From Desulfobulbaceae bacterium (GTDB taxonomy: Bacteria > Desulfobacterota > Desulfobulbia > Desulfobulbales > VMSU01): a DNA stretch of 59,193 nt. Below, piece by piece: positions 42,085 through 52,000 of the stretch; position 1 is the first letter of the stretch; the number at the start of each line of letters is the position of its first letter. The stretch is taken from contig JAQUKQ010000007.1 of the NCBI GenBank assembly GCA_028718985.1, forward strand, positions 1-59,193. The letters run 5' to 3'. The notes beneath the pieces were generated by a model. That model ran no database searches, was not told the origin of the DNA, and saw only the letters and a list, made by a program, of their open reading frames with translations. The position numbers and the translations under genes are program-made.

Positions 42085-43716
42085 TCAATCCACCGGTAAG
42101 AATTCAGGGTCTTCCCCTTGACGCAAGACCGTGTATTTACGCCACTCTTCATCGTTTTGCCGCGGATAGTCAACGATGTAATGCAGACCACGCGACTCCT
42201 TGCGCAGACGGGCTGAGGAGACAATAAGATCCGCCATGGTAGCGATATTGCGAAGCTCCACCAAGTCTGGCGTCAGGAGGTAATCCTGGTAGTGCTGATC
42301 GACCTCCTTGACGATAGGGGCCAGGCGCGCTTGTACCAAACTGAGCCTTTTCTCACTACGAACAATGCCGACATAATTCCACATCAAACGCCGGATCTGA
42401 TCCCAGTTGTGGGTGATCAAAACACACTCCTTGATCCGAGCCGCCTGCCCAGGATCCCACTGTGGCACCTTTGGCTGACTCTGTGCGTGCAGTCGTGGCC
42501 AGTCGTTCTGGCACTGGCGGAACGACTGATGAGCAAAGACCACCGCCTCCAGCAACGAGTTACTGGCCAGGCGGTTCCCGCCATGCAACCCAGTACAGGC
42601 GGTTTCACCGAAGGCGTAAAGGTTGGGAATTGAACTGCGCCCCATAGCGTCAGTCAAAACCCCGCCACACATATAGTGCGCCGCTGGCACAACCGGAATA
42701 GGCTGCCTGGTGATATCGATGCCGTAAACGAGGCAAGTCTGGTAGATATTGGGGAAACGGGTTTTTACAAAATCCGCCGGTTTATGGGTGATGTCGAGAA
42801 AAACCGAGTCATCGCCACTGGTCTTCAGTTCGTTATCTATAGCCCTGGCCACGGTATCACGGGTGGCAAGATCCCCCCGCGAGTCATATTTCGCCATAAA
42901 GGGCTGCCCCGCCTTGTTGATCAAGCGCCCACCTTCACCGCGCACAGCCTCGGAAATCAAGAAGTTCTTGGCCTTGGGATCGAAAAGGCAGGTTGGATGG
43001 AACTGCACAAATTCAAGATTTGCGACTTTGGCACCAGCCCGATACGCCATGGCCACCCCATCGCCAGTGGCAATATCCGGGTTGGTGGTATAAAGATAGA
43101 CCTTGCCACAGCCCCCGGTGCAGAGCACGGTAGTCTTGGCCTGAAAGGTATGGATCGCACCACTCATGCTGTCGAGCACGTAAGCGCCCAAGCAACTATC
43201 TCCCTCCCCTGGATCGGCAAGCCCTGCCTTTGAAGCCAAGAGCAGATCAACGGCGCAGTGATTTTCAAAGATGGTGATCCGCGGGTTGCTGGCGGCGGAG
43301 GCGAGAAGACAGCGTTCAATCTCATGACCCGTCAAATCGAAGGCATGGGCAATGCGCCGGGCAGAATGCCCCCCTTCACGGGTCAGGTCAAGGGTCGCGC
43401 CCTGCTCCTTCTGGTTAAAGGCAACGCCCAGCGCCATCAGCTCTTTGAGCCGGTCAGGGCCGTTTTCCACCACCAGGCGAACAATATCCTGATTGCAGAT
43501 GCCAGCACCCGCCCTTAGGGTATCCTGGATATGCATCTCGAAGCTGTCGTCGGCAGCAAGAACCGCGGCAATGCCCCCTTGGGCCAGATTGGTGGCAGAA
43601 TCAATCCGCGATTTTTTGGTGACCAGCGTCACCGTGCCGAGGGTTGCGGCCTTCAGGGCAAAAGACAGGCCGGCGATGCCAGAACCAATGATTAAAAAGT
43701 CGGATGCAAAGTCCAT
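42085..43716 (-). CDS. nadB: L-aspartate oxidase
   Basis: A 543-residue flavoprotein that oxidises L-aspartate to iminoaspartate for NAD synthesis. SDFLIIGSGIAGLSFALKAA is the FAD-binding loop, NLAQGGIAAVLAADDSFEMH the flavin motif, TREGGHSARRIAHAFDLTG and ISEAVRGEGGRLINKAG substrate motifs, and FGETACTGLHGGNRLASNSLL the C-terminal FAD motif typical of NadB and fumarate reductase. Length and the C-terminal helical domain fit NadB over succinate dehydrogenase. nadA and nadC are not adjacent. It is transcribed toward dsrC, but dsrC has its own promoter. Confidence 0.95.
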   Translation of the reverse strand: MDFASDFLIIGSGIAGLSFALKAATLGTVTLVTKKSRIDSATNLAQGGIAAVLAADDSFEMHIQDTLRAGAGICNQDIVRLVVENGPDRLKELMALGVAFNQKEQGATLDLTREGGHSARRIAHAFDLTGHEIERCLLASAASNPRITIFENHCAVDLLLASKAGLADPGEGDSCLGAYVLDSMSGAIHTFQAKTTVLCTGGCGKVYLYTTNPDIATGDGVAMAYRAGAKVANLEFVQFHPTCLFDPKAKNFLISEAVRGEGGRLINKAGQPFMAKYDSRGDLATRDTVARAIDNELKTSGDDSVFLDITHKPADFVKTRFPNIYQTCLVYGIDITRQPIPVVPAAHYMCGGVLTDAMGRSSIPNLYAFGETACTGLHGGNRLASNSLLEAVVFAHQSFRQCQNDWPRLHAQSQPKVPQWDPGQAARIKECVLITHNWDQIRRLMWNYVGIVRSEKRLSLVQARLAPIVKEVDQHYQDYLLTPDLVELRNIATMADLIVSSARLRKESRGLHYIVDYPRQNDEEWRKYTVLRQGEDPEFLPVD

Positions 43717-43819
43717 GAGCTCATTTTCTGTTTATATTTTCTGATTTTTGGGCCATTATCCAAAAAACTCGCCCTGAAAGCATCCCTCTTCCCCTTGGCA
43801 AAAAAGGATCCACGCGCAC

Positions 43820-44443
43820 ATGCCGTCATCTCTTAAACTAGTTGTTTTTGATTGCGACGGGGTCATGTTTGACTCCATCGCCGCCAATAGAGCCTACTAC
43901 AATGATATTCTGGCCCATTTCGGTCATCCCGCCATGGACGAGGAAGAACTTCGCTATGTTCATGTTCAGCATGTTGCTGATTCAATTCGTTTTATCTTCC
44001 GCAAGTACCCTGCCGACTACGCGGCGGCAGACAGCTACCGGAGAAGTCTGGACTACTCACCCTACCTCAAATTCATGCGCATGGAACCGGACCTGCCAGA
44101 GTTCCTGGACTTCTTACGCCCCACCTATCGCACTGCGATCAGCACCAATCGCTCAACCACCATGGCGACAGTGCTACAAATTTTCAAGCTTGCCGATTCC
44201 TTTGACAAGGTCGTGACCGCGCTCGACGTGACCCACTCTAAACCCCATCCCGAGGCCTTGCACCAAATTTTTACCCATTTCGGCCTGACCGCTGACGAGG
44301 CGATTTATATTGGCGACTCTCAGGTCGATCGGGAACACTGCCAGGCGGTCAATCTCCGCATGATCGCCTTTAAAAACCGGCAGCTGCCGGCCGATTTTCA
44401 CGTCGAGAGCTTTATGGAGATAACTGGTCTACCGATCTTTTAA
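43820..44443 (+). CDS. HAD-family phosphatase
   Basis: A 207-residue haloacid-dehalogenase-type hydrolase. VVFDCDGVMFDSI has the nucleophile and acid Asp pair (DXD), AISTNRS the second motif, HSKPHPEALHQIF the Lys and YIGDSQVDREHC the metal-binding acidic motif. The helical cap inserted after motif I suggests the phosphoglycolate phosphatase (Gph) subgroup. The substrate is a small phosphate ester, not determinable here. It converges with the CooT-like gene 26 bases downstream. Confidence 0.9.
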   Translation: MPSSLKLVVFDCDGVMFDSIAANRAYYNDILAHFGHPAMDEEELRYVHVQHVADSIRFIFRKYPADYAAADSYRRSLDYSPYLKFMRMEPDLPEFLDFLRPTYRTAISTNRSTTMATVLQIFKLADSFDKVVTALDVTHSKPHPEALHQIFTHFGLTADEAIYIGDSQVDREHCQAVNLRMIAFKNRQLPADFHVESFMEITGLPIF

Positions 44444-44469
44444 TCTCTTGACGCGGCCCAGAGGGACAT

Positions 44470-44667
44470 TTACCCCTTCGCCTGCACCAGGGTTACCACC
44501 CCGTCCAAGAAGTCGATCTCTTTGATTTGGCCGCCCAGAATCACCATCGGCTTCTCAAAGAGGGCATTGATCGAGATGCCCTCTTTCGTCACCTCAAGCC
44601 TGGCGACCGCCTCCATGATCTTCTCCTGCTTGCCGTCTTTTTCCAATACCACACTTGTCTGGCACAT
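44470..44667 (-). CDS. CooT-family nickel-binding protein
   Basis: A 65-residue protein, MCQTSVVLEKDGKQEKIMEA and onward, with Cys2 as in Rhodospirillum CooT, where that cysteine binds Ni(II) at the dimer interface. EVTKEGISINALFEKPMVIL and IKEIDFLDGVVTLV match the small beta-barrel core. The family supports nickel supply to CO dehydrogenase or other nickel enzymes and is common in anaerobes. No nickel enzyme is encoded nearby. Confidence 0.85.
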   Translation of the reverse strand: MCQTSVVLEKDGKQEKIMEAVARLEVTKEGISINALFEKPMVILGGQIKEIDFLDGVVTLVQAKG

Positions 44668-44865
44668 ATCCCCCCCTCGTCATCCCTTGTTCCAAATTAT
44701 AACCGCTCGGCGCCGCAAGCACTCTTGCTGGCGAATACCCTCCTTGCTCATTTTTCCTATCTACTGCGTTCTGGCAAAATTTACAAACAGTTGACAGTGC
44801 TGATCAAATAAAGCTACAGTTTTAGAGTACTGTCCTTAACAAACACGTCCCAAGGAGACAAGCCA

Positions 44866-45282
44866 ATGGTGCAAATTCTGGCAGCCCTGGATATCGACTT
44901 GGCGCAAATCCTGCGCACCGCAAAGACCATCGCCGTCGTCGGGTTATCGCCGAAACCCGCTCGGCCAAGTTATCAAGTAGCGGAGTACCTGCAACGGGCA
45001 GGCTACACAATCATCCCGGTAAACCCTGGGCACGAACAGATCCTTGGCCAGCGCTGCTACCCGAATTTGGAGTCAATCCGCCAACCAATTGACATCGTCG
45101 ATATCTTCCGAAACCCGCAGGAAGTTCCAGCCATTGTCGACAGCGCCATCGCTATCGGTGCTAAAGTCGTGTGGATGCAGCTCGGCATTATCCATGAAGA
45201 GGCTGCGGCCAAGGCAAAACAAGCGGGCATGACCGTGATCATGGACCGTTGCCTAAAAATCGACCACCAAAATCACCATTAA
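44866..45282 (+). CDS. CoA-binding domain protein (YccU-like)
   Basis: A 138-residue single Rossmann domain. TIAVVGLSPKPARPSYQVAE is the nucleotide-binding loop, GYTIIPVNPGHEQILGQRCY and VVWMQLGIIHEEAAAKAKQA follow, as in the CoA-binding domain of succinyl-CoA synthetase alpha subunit and free-standing YccU. GGAG precedes the ATG by eight or nine bases. Function in the cell is unclear for the free-standing family; it may regulate by sensing acyl-CoA. Confidence 0.9.
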   Translation: MVQILAALDIDLAQILRTAKTIAVVGLSPKPARPSYQVAEYLQRAGYTIIPVNPGHEQILGQRCYPNLESIRQPIDIVDIFRNPQEVPAIVDSAIAIGAKVVWMQLGIIHEEAAAKAKQAGMTVIMDRCLKIDHQNHH

Positions 45283-45400
45283 TACTAAGTGTCTTCATCC
45301 TGACCCGGAGACAAGAGGAATCGGACTGAGCCCTCTCAACCGCCCCTGCTCAACATTGCCGCTGGGCAGATAAAATTCTTTCAGCGTAAAAAACCGCGCC

Positions 45401-47425
45401 ATGGATCCAATCAAGTTATTTTCCACATCCCTGGTTACCCTTGGGGCCAGCTTTCTCCTTGCCTCCATATTGACCAGCAGGCAAATCTATCGCCTGGCAC
45501 CGGCAGCCTTTCGTGGCCGCTGGGTGATCCTCTCCGGCTTGATCTGTTTTTTTCTGCTCGGCTATCTCGCCTTCATCGTCCTGCAGTTTACCGACATCCC
45601 CTTCCCGCTGGAGCTCCTTGTTGGCCTGGTATTCATGGGTGGTGCCTCTTTTGTCTTTCTGATCATCGACCTGTCTAAAAAGAGCATCGACAACTTGCAC
45701 GACCTCAATAACAACCTGGAACGACTCATCGCCGAGCGGACCGCAGAACTCGTGCAAGCCAACTACTCGTTGCATGATCAAATCGTCGAACGCGAGGCGA
45801 TTGAGGCGCGCTTGCAAGAGGCCAAGAGCGCGGCAGAGGCGGCAAATCTTGCCAAAAGTGAATTCCTGGCCAACATGAGTCACGAAATCCGTACACCGAT
45901 GAATGCCATTCTCGGCTTCACCGAAATACTCCTGAAGAACGCCAATCATGAACAGCGGCAGGAGTACCTACAACTGGTGCAGAATTCAGCAACACGGCTG
46001 ATGGATCTCATCAACGACATCCTTGATTTTTCCAAGATCGAGGCCAATAAGGTTGACCTGGAAAGCATCTCCTTTGACCTGGAATCTCTCGCGCAAAGCT
46101 GCCTGAAGATGTTAGCGGTTAAGGCCCACGACAAAGGGCTGGAGTTGGTCTGCTCCATTGACCACCAGGTCCCGCGACAGGTTTGCGGCGACCCCGGACG
46201 TCTGCGGCAAATCTTGATCAATCTCCTGGGCAATGCCATCAAGTTCACTGAGAAGGGGGAGATCATCCTGCGGATAGCACTCGACAAGGGGGGGACAGCG
46301 GCCCTCAACCCTGGGGAGATCAGGTTGCATTTCACCGTGCAGGACACCGGTATCGGCATCCCTCCAGAACTCTGCGAGATCATCTTCGACTCATTCACGC
46401 AAGGGGATGGCTCCACAACCAGAAAATACGGTGGCACTGGTCTCGGCCTCACGATTTCTGCACGACTCGCCAAGATGATGGGCGGTGACATTCGGGTAGA
46501 GAGCACTCCGGGAAAGGGCTCAACCTTCCACCTCACGACCTGCCTGACCACGGCTAAGGCCGACAACACCCCCATCACCCTCGCCACCGAGGAGGAAATC
46601 AAAGATTTGTCAGTCCTCATCGTCGATGACAACAGTGCGAACCGTCAAGTCTTAGCAACGGTGATCGCACCATATATCAAACGAATTGAATCAGTGGCGG
46701 ACGGCAAGACCGCCCTAGAAAAAGTCCGGAGCAGCACCTTCAACCTCCTGCTGATCGACACGCAAATGCCGGGCATGGATGGTTTCGACCTGGCTGAGCA
46801 GCTCAAGACTATCCCTGCCAGCGCGCACACACCCATCATCCTGCTCACCTCGTCCGGACAGCGTGGCGATGCGGGTCGCCTGCAACGCCTGGGCGTCGAT
46901 GGCTATTTAATGAAGCCGGTCGGCAGCTCCGAGTTGATGGATGCGATTCGAGCCGTGCTTTTTAAGCCTCTGCTGCCAAATGGCAGCCGCCCCCTGGTTA
47001 CCAGACATCTCTTGCAGGAGCGGGCAATGCACCTCCGCATCCTGCTTGCCGATGATGAGCCGATCAATCGACAATTGGTGTCGATTCTCCTTGAAGAAAA
47101 AGAGTATCAAGTTCGGGTCGTGGAAAATGGCCAGCAAGCGTTGGAGGCCATGGCTCACAGCACTTTTGACGCCATCCTGATGGATGTCTCAATGCCTGTC
47201 AAGGATGGCATGCAAACGACGCGCGCCATTCGCGAGCGAGAAAAAGAGAGCGGACGCCATATCCCGATTATTGCCATGACGGGCCATGCCATGCGGAGCG
47301 ACCAGGAAAGATGTCTGGCCGCGGGCATGGACTACTATCTTGCTAAGCCAATCGACACAAGCCAACTCTTTTCTCTCTTGGAAAAGATCGGCCAAAACAC
47401 CAATGAAAATTCCCATGGAACGTAA
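45401..47425 (+). CDS. Membrane hybrid histidine kinase with two receiver domains
   Basis: A 674-residue sensor. Three N-terminal hydrophobic segments ([56 protein letters not shown]) span the membrane, with no periplasmic sensor domain. A coiled coil leads to the HisKA site [16 protein letters not shown] (His161) and the ATPase with [35 protein letters not shown] and [13 protein letters not shown]. Two receivers follow, with phosphoacceptor Asp453 ([15 protein letters not shown]) and Asp595 ([14 protein letters not shown]). No Hpt or output domain is present, so it must relay to another protein. It overlaps the Usp gene. The large cytochrome gene is the next coding unit; a regulatory link is possible but not shown. 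Confidence 0.93.
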   Translation: MDPIKLFSTSLVTLGASFLLASILTSRQIYRLAPAAFRGRWVILSGLICFFLLGYLAFIVLQFTDIPFPLELLVGLVFMGGASFVFLIIDLSKKSIDNLHDLNNNLERLIAERTAELVQANYSLHDQIVEREAIEARLQEAKSAAEAANLAKSEFLANMSHEIRTPMNAILGFTEILLKNANHEQRQEYLQLVQNSATRLMDLINDILDFSKIEANKVDLESISFDLESLAQSCLKMLAVKAHDKGLELVCSIDHQVPRQVCGDPGRLRQILINLLGNAIKFTEKGEIILRIALDKGGTAALNPGEIRLHFTVQDTGIGIPPELCEIIFDSFTQGDGSTTRKYGGTGLGLTISARLAKMMGGDIRVESTPGKGSTFHLTTCLTTAKADNTPITLATEEEIKDLSVLIVDDNSANRQVLATVIAPYIKRIESVADGKTALEKVRSSTFNLLLIDTQMPGMDGFDLAEQLKTIPASAHTPIILLTSSGQRGDAGRLQRLGVDGYLMKPVGSSELMDAIRAVLFKPLLPNGSRPLVTRHLLQERAMHLRILLADDEPINRQLVSILLEEKEYQVRVVENGQQALEAMAHSTFDAILMDVSMPVKDGMQTTRAIREREKESGRHIPIIAMTGHAMRSDQERCLAAGMDYYLAKPIDTSQLFSLLEKIGQNTNENSHGT

Positions 47426-48347
47426 AATTCTCGCCGCCGTCGACGGGTCAGTCTTCAGTTTTAACGCGCTCCGTTACCTCGGCCAGCTCTTCACTGACCT
47501 GAACGAAATTTCGGTAGACCTTCTCTATGTCCTCCCCAGCCCACCCTTAGCAATTGGTTCGGAATGGGTTTCGGAAGATGATCGGCTACTCAGCCTCAGC
47601 CCTGCAATGCGAGGGCGATATGCCAGCGCCAAGCGTTTCATGGAAGAGGCCGTCCTGCAGTTGGGCAGACGAGGGATCTCTCCTCAACAGGTCACCTGCC
47701 ACATCCAACTCGCACGGCTAGGGGTCGCGGCCGACATTATCCACGCAGCAAGGCAAGGGTCGTATGATGCCTTGTTGCTAGGGCGCCGTGGGGTAGGAGC
47801 TATCGAAGAGATGATTAGCGGCAGCCTCTCCTCCTCGGCAACCAAGCATTGCTATGAGTTTCCGATCTGGATTGTTAGCGGCAAGGTCAATGCCCGCAAA
47901 TTTCTGCTGCCTGTCGACTCCTCTTTCAATTCACTGAAGGCCGCCGACCACCTCGGCTTCATCCTGCAAGGGAATCCTTATGCGGAAATCTTTCTGCTGC
48001 ACCTCTCCACCCTGCTCAGTGGCAACACCAAGCCCGATTGGCCAGAGTTGCACGCCTTGTGGGGCAGAGAGTGGTGCGAGAAACATCTCGGCCGCGAAGA
48101 CAGCGTGTTCCATGCCCCACAACAAATGCTGCTCGATCGGGGCATCAGCCCGGATCGTATCAGCCACCGCCATGGCGGCCACTGCCTAACCCCTCACAGA
48201 CCAATTTTCCAGCAAGCCGTTCTCGAGAGCTGCGGCACTATTGCCATTGGCCGGCGCTCCTCCTCCAACGCAAAGGGGCTCTTCGACGGGGTTTCAAGCA
48301 AAGTACTTGATATCGCCAAACATGTGGCGATCTGGTTGGTTGGCTGA
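47403..48347 (+). CDS. Tandem universal stress protein
   Basis: A 314-residue cytoplasmic protein made of two UspA folds. The first is [20 protein letters not shown] to [20 protein letters not shown], with the G-2X-G-9X-G-S type nucleotide motif ([20 protein letters not shown]). The second starts [20 protein letters not shown] and ends [19 protein letters not shown], a weaker motif. I take ATG 47403; an alternative ATG at 47415 also fits. It overlaps the kinase gene by 23 bases, so the pair is one operon. Usp proteins bind ATP and act in stress responses; how it would relate to the kinase is not known. Confidence 0.85.
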   Translation: MKIPMERKILAAVDGSVFSFNALRYLGQLFTDLNEISVDLLYVLPSPPLAIGSEWVSEDDRLLSLSPAMRGRYASAKRFMEEAVLQLGRRGISPQQVTCHIQLARLGVAADIIHAARQGSYDALLLGRRGVGAIEEMISGSLSSSATKHCYEFPIWIVSGKVNARKFLLPVDSSFNSLKAADHLGFILQGNPYAEIFLLHLSTLLSGNTKPDWPELHALWGREWCEKHLGREDSVFHAPQQMLLDRGISPDRISHRHGGHCLTPHRPIFQQAVLESCGTIAIGRRSSSNAKGLFDGVSSKVLDIAKHVAIWLVG

Positions 48348-48512
48348 ACTCTTGGGCACAAAAAAATCCCGTTCCACTCATTTTCCAAATACATCTCCTG
48401 TTGCCAACAACTCCAGAGAGGGTGAAAACACCATTTCATGGGTCATATCGCTAAATATTGCGTGATATAACCCAGTTGATGCCGTGGCACGCCCAAGGAT
48501 CTTACCGTCAAC

Positions 48513-48556
48513 TTAGTTGGAAAGGCCCTACCCTGTGGCAGGGCCTTTCCAACTAA
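48513..48556 (+). terminator. Long perfect hairpin after the usp gene
   Basis: A 17-bp arm (48513-48529, core GGAAAGGCCCT) pairs exactly with 48540-48556 around a 10-base loop. No T-tract follows. Lying about 165 bases after the usp stop and 50 before the sigma-54 promoter, it probably ends the kinase-usp transcript and insulates the cytochrome gene. Confidence 0.65.
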
Positions 48557-48606
48557 CAAACCAATATCATAACTAATAATAATTTGGTATTTTTATGATT
48601 GAAAAC

Positions 48607-48622
48607 TGGCCCATGCCTTGCA
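48607..48622 (+). promoter_or_regulatory. Sigma-54 (-24/-12) promoter of the giant cytochrome gene
   Basis: The sequence TGGCCCATGCCTTGCA has the invariant GG (48608-48609) and GC (48620-48621) separated by exactly 10 bases and matches the consensus TGGCAC-N5-TTGCA at ten of eleven fixed positions. A start point near 48633 would place the riboswitch at the very 5' end of the transcript. Sigma-54 promoters need an AAA+ activator bound upstream; I cannot name the activator or its site. Confidence 0.75.
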
Positions 48623-48649
48623 AAATACAAAAAAATGAACGCCTATTCA

Positions 48650-48726
48650 CAAAAAAGCCAAACCCGTTGTAAAGCGGGGACGGAAAGCCACGGATCCAAC
48701 CATGCTGGATAGCCGGGTTGCCTTTG
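48650..48726 (+). ncRNA. GEMM-I (cyclic dinucleotide) riboswitch aptamer
   Basis: The core GGACGGAAAGCCACGG (48678-48693) and the closing AGCCGGGTTGCC (48711-48722) are diagnostic of GEMM-I. P2 is CCCGTT/AGCGGG (48663-48668 with 48673-48678) capped by the GNRA loop GTAA. P3 is ATCCA/TGGAT (48694-48698 with 48706-48710). AAAG (48654-48657) can pair with CTTT (48722-48725) as P1. The base aligned with Vibrio Vc2 G20 appears to be G, which favours c-di-GMP; a shift of one base in the alignment would allow A and 3',3'-cGAMP, as in Geobacter cytochrome leaders. It sits about 320 bases before the giant cytochrome start. Confidence 0.9.
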
Positions 48727-48756
48727 AATCATCAACGGCAGCCCGGCTTTTTTTTT
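48712..48756 (+). terminator. Riboswitch expression platform: intrinsic terminator
   Basis: GCCGGGTTGCC (48712-48722) pairs with GGCAGCCCGGC (48737-48747) over 11 bp with one G-U pair and a 14-base loop, followed by nine T. The left arm is the 3' strand of the aptamer, so ligand-bound aptamer and terminator are mutually exclusive. Ligand should therefore prevent termination: an ON switch. Confidence 0.88.
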
Positions 48757-49047
48757 GCCAAATTGCCGACATCCAATCGAGGAAAGAACGGACAGGAACG
48801 GAAAACCAAGAAAAATCAAATTGTAAGCAAATGCGAAAAGGGTAACCTCTCAGATAGTCAGTCCCAAGATGTCTGGTCCATTAGAGATGAAGATTATCCG
48901 GGGAACTCTGCAACCTCCCCACTTTCGATATTTTTCTTGCCCCTGACAGACTAAAGCCGGAAGAAACTGAGCTGTTACAAGACAACAAATGACAGAAAAG
49001 GAGCGAACGAGAATGGAACAATAACTCAAATAAAAAAGAGAGCCGCC
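48757..49047 (+). other. Untranslated leader between riboswitch and giant cytochrome
   Basis: About 290 bases between the terminator and the start codon hold no supported gene and no second aptamer that I recognise. The start ATG at 49048 is preceded by GAGAG, a modest ribosome site. A frame from 48718 to 48954 exists but overlaps the riboswitch and shows no coding character. Confidence 0.6.
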
Positions 49048-52000
49048 ATGAAAAAAAGCATCCTTTGTCTTGCCTTTGTCCTGTTGGCCCAGATTACTTC
49101 AGCGGCCGTCGTTGATGCCCCGCACAACACCATCTCCTGCACAACCTGCCACAGTTATTCTTTATGGTGGCAGTATTCACCCACTACCCAAAGCCCAGCG
49201 CCTGACGACCATTCTACAATCGTCAACACCGTATGCATGATCTGCCACAAAATTGCCACAGGCAGCGTACCCAAGGCGTTAACTCACTCCTCAACAATCA
49301 TCGATTCCAGTCTGCATGGCATTTGGGGCGTGGGGTGCACTTCTTGCCACAATCCTCACTATCAGGAACAGCTAAACTGGATCGGCACCTCAAGCGAGCC
49401 CTATCTGGTCACCGGCACGATATCGACATCGACTTACGATAGCCACCTGGACCAATCCACCATCTCCTACTCCAACGCGACAGAAAACCAGAATTGGCCA
49501 CCGGATGGCGCTTTCGACACAGACCAAGACTGGGGCAACAAGAGCCTGACAACTCCAAATCGTGGCCTAATCCTGGTGCACGATAGCACAAGGGCCCTCA
49601 ACACCTTCTCCATCCTTTCCGCCACCCCATCCCAAATTACCATCCAGGGAGAACTGTCTGCGGAAGCAGTTGACCCCACCTACGTCAACCCGCAAACGCA
49701 TCTTCACAATTCGGCAACCAGCAACACCTTCGGCCTGATTTATGGCCAACTCATCAAAGATCGCATTGCCGCAAAACCGGTCAAATTCTTCGAACCAACC
49801 GGTGGTTTTGTCGAAGAAGGAACGGGCACCACCGGCATCTGTCAAGTCTGTCACAACGAGACCAGTCACTTTAGCAGCTCCGGCGTCTTGCCCTCAGGGA
49901 GCGATAGCCATAACGGACGGGCGTCAGGCAACTGCACAAGCTGCCATCAGCATAGCGCCGGTTTCAAGGGCAACGGCCATGACAATACAAGTTTTGCCTG
50001 GGCGGGGAATTGCCGCCTCTGCCATGACCCCAACAGCACTATGCAAAGCATTGCCGCAGAAATCCACGGTAGATCCTGCGGTCTCTGCCATGTTGCACCG
50101 GCCGGCGGTGGTCCCCGCAAAATTGGCGATGCAGTCAACGGCATCGACGGCAGTGCCTTGGAGGCCACTAATGCCTCAAGCTGTGTCGATTGTCATCTCA
50201 CCAAGCTCTCCCTCAAAGGAGGGGACATTCACCATCAATCTGCCCATAACTATGCAGCCGATGGCAACTGCACCGAGTGCCATCAGGATGCGCCGGGCAA
50301 ACTGGCGGCCAATCACAGCACCTTGGTCGAAACCGACAACGCCTGCAATTCCTGCCACACAGCGACGGCTGGCACCACGACCGGGATACCGCTAAGCAAC
50401 GAGGACCATAAGGTGCACGATGCCTGCACCGCCTGTCACGAGACAAACGGCCAACTAAAAGCAGCCTACGGCAAGGCCTCCGCCATCCCAAGCGGCGGCG
50501 GGACCTGCTCCACTTGCCATGGCAGCTATTTCAGTCAGCATAGCCATGGCCATGTTTTTGTTACAGTAGCGACCTGCCTGCCCTGTCACACTGCAACGAC
50601 AGCTCCATACACCTACTCAAATCAGGTCCATAGCCCTAGCGGATGTCAGACCTGCCACAGCGCAACAACCGGGACCCTGATTAGCCTTGCGGCAGGAAAA
50701 TCTTCTGGAGCAAACTGCCAAACCTGTCACACCCTTGGACATGACACAACGACGGACCACAATCATCGGCAACCCGACAGCACCTGCGCCGTGTGCCACA
50801 CCACCATTCCCGAGGAGATTGATGCGGTCCATAAAAACGATTGCCTCACCTGTCATGCCTACACCGGCACCAAGCTCAACCCAATCACCGTGGCCGATGC
50901 CATCGCAACAGGCAAAGGGCCAAGCGGCACAGATGTAACCTGCCAGACCTGCCACACCGGTGAGCACAAGGTTATCGTCTCGAAGGCAAGCGCCATGAAC
51001 TATCTCATCTACAAACCAGGCGAACCTTTTGGCACAAACTGCATACCCTGCCATGCCCCAAGTGCGGCCGACCCTGCTCACAACAATCTTCAGACTATCT
51101 CCCCTTGTGCCAGTTGCCATGGCGGCAGCAACGGCGACTTCAACGCCATCTGGCTGGCCCACAGGAACGATTGTTTGAAGTGCCATTTTAGCAGCAAGTC
51201 TGAAGTTCAAGCCGCTATCGCCGCTGGCCGAGAGTATCCAGGCATCCAGGTAAACTGCCAAACCTGTCATGGCTCAACCAAACATACTGACACGGCCGCA
51301 GATCACAACCACCGAGTAACAATAAGTAGTTGCGCCTCCTGCCATGTGATTGACACAGCCCAGGCCGTGGATACACTGCACAAAGCAGGCTGCACCCTCT
51401 GCCATGCCTACACCGGCAGCAAGCTTGACCCAGCCGCCGTTGCCACCGCAATCTCCACCGGCAAAGGCCTCAACGGCACAGACGTAAGCTGCCGCACCTG
51501 CCACACCGACAATCGCAGCCATCATGACAGCCCTGACGCAGCCAATAACAACTGCGCGATCACATGCCATACAGCGGTCGACCACAGCAGTGCGGTCTCT
51601 CCCAGCACGGCATGCGCCTCTTGCCACACCGCTACGGCGGGCACAGCAACCGGCCTGCCGACATCGCTATCCGACGCCGCGATCCATAACGCCTGCCGCA
51701 CTTGTCACACCTTCGACACCAACAAACGAGGCATTCTTGTAAACTTCACCAACCAGAAGGGGGTCAACGGTAGCGGTCCTCTGCCCAATGGCGGTTCTTG
51801 CATCAACTGCCATACGGCAAACACCATCTCCACCTACCACCACAGTAACACCCGTACAGCCGCTGGCCAATGTGAGACCTGCCACGCCGACCCCCGAACA
51901 AGCTGGGGACCAAACAGTCCGGGAGACAATGGTACCGCCAGCGGCTTGCCCCAGGCTCGTCCCACCCAAATGGCCTGCGTGAAATGTCATGTAGCCTTTA

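Noticed and set aside
48718-48954. A 78-codon open frame in the leader of the giant cytochrome gene
   Set aside because: It starts inside the riboswitch closing helix, runs through the terminator T-tract and encodes a low-complexity basic peptide with no ribosome site.
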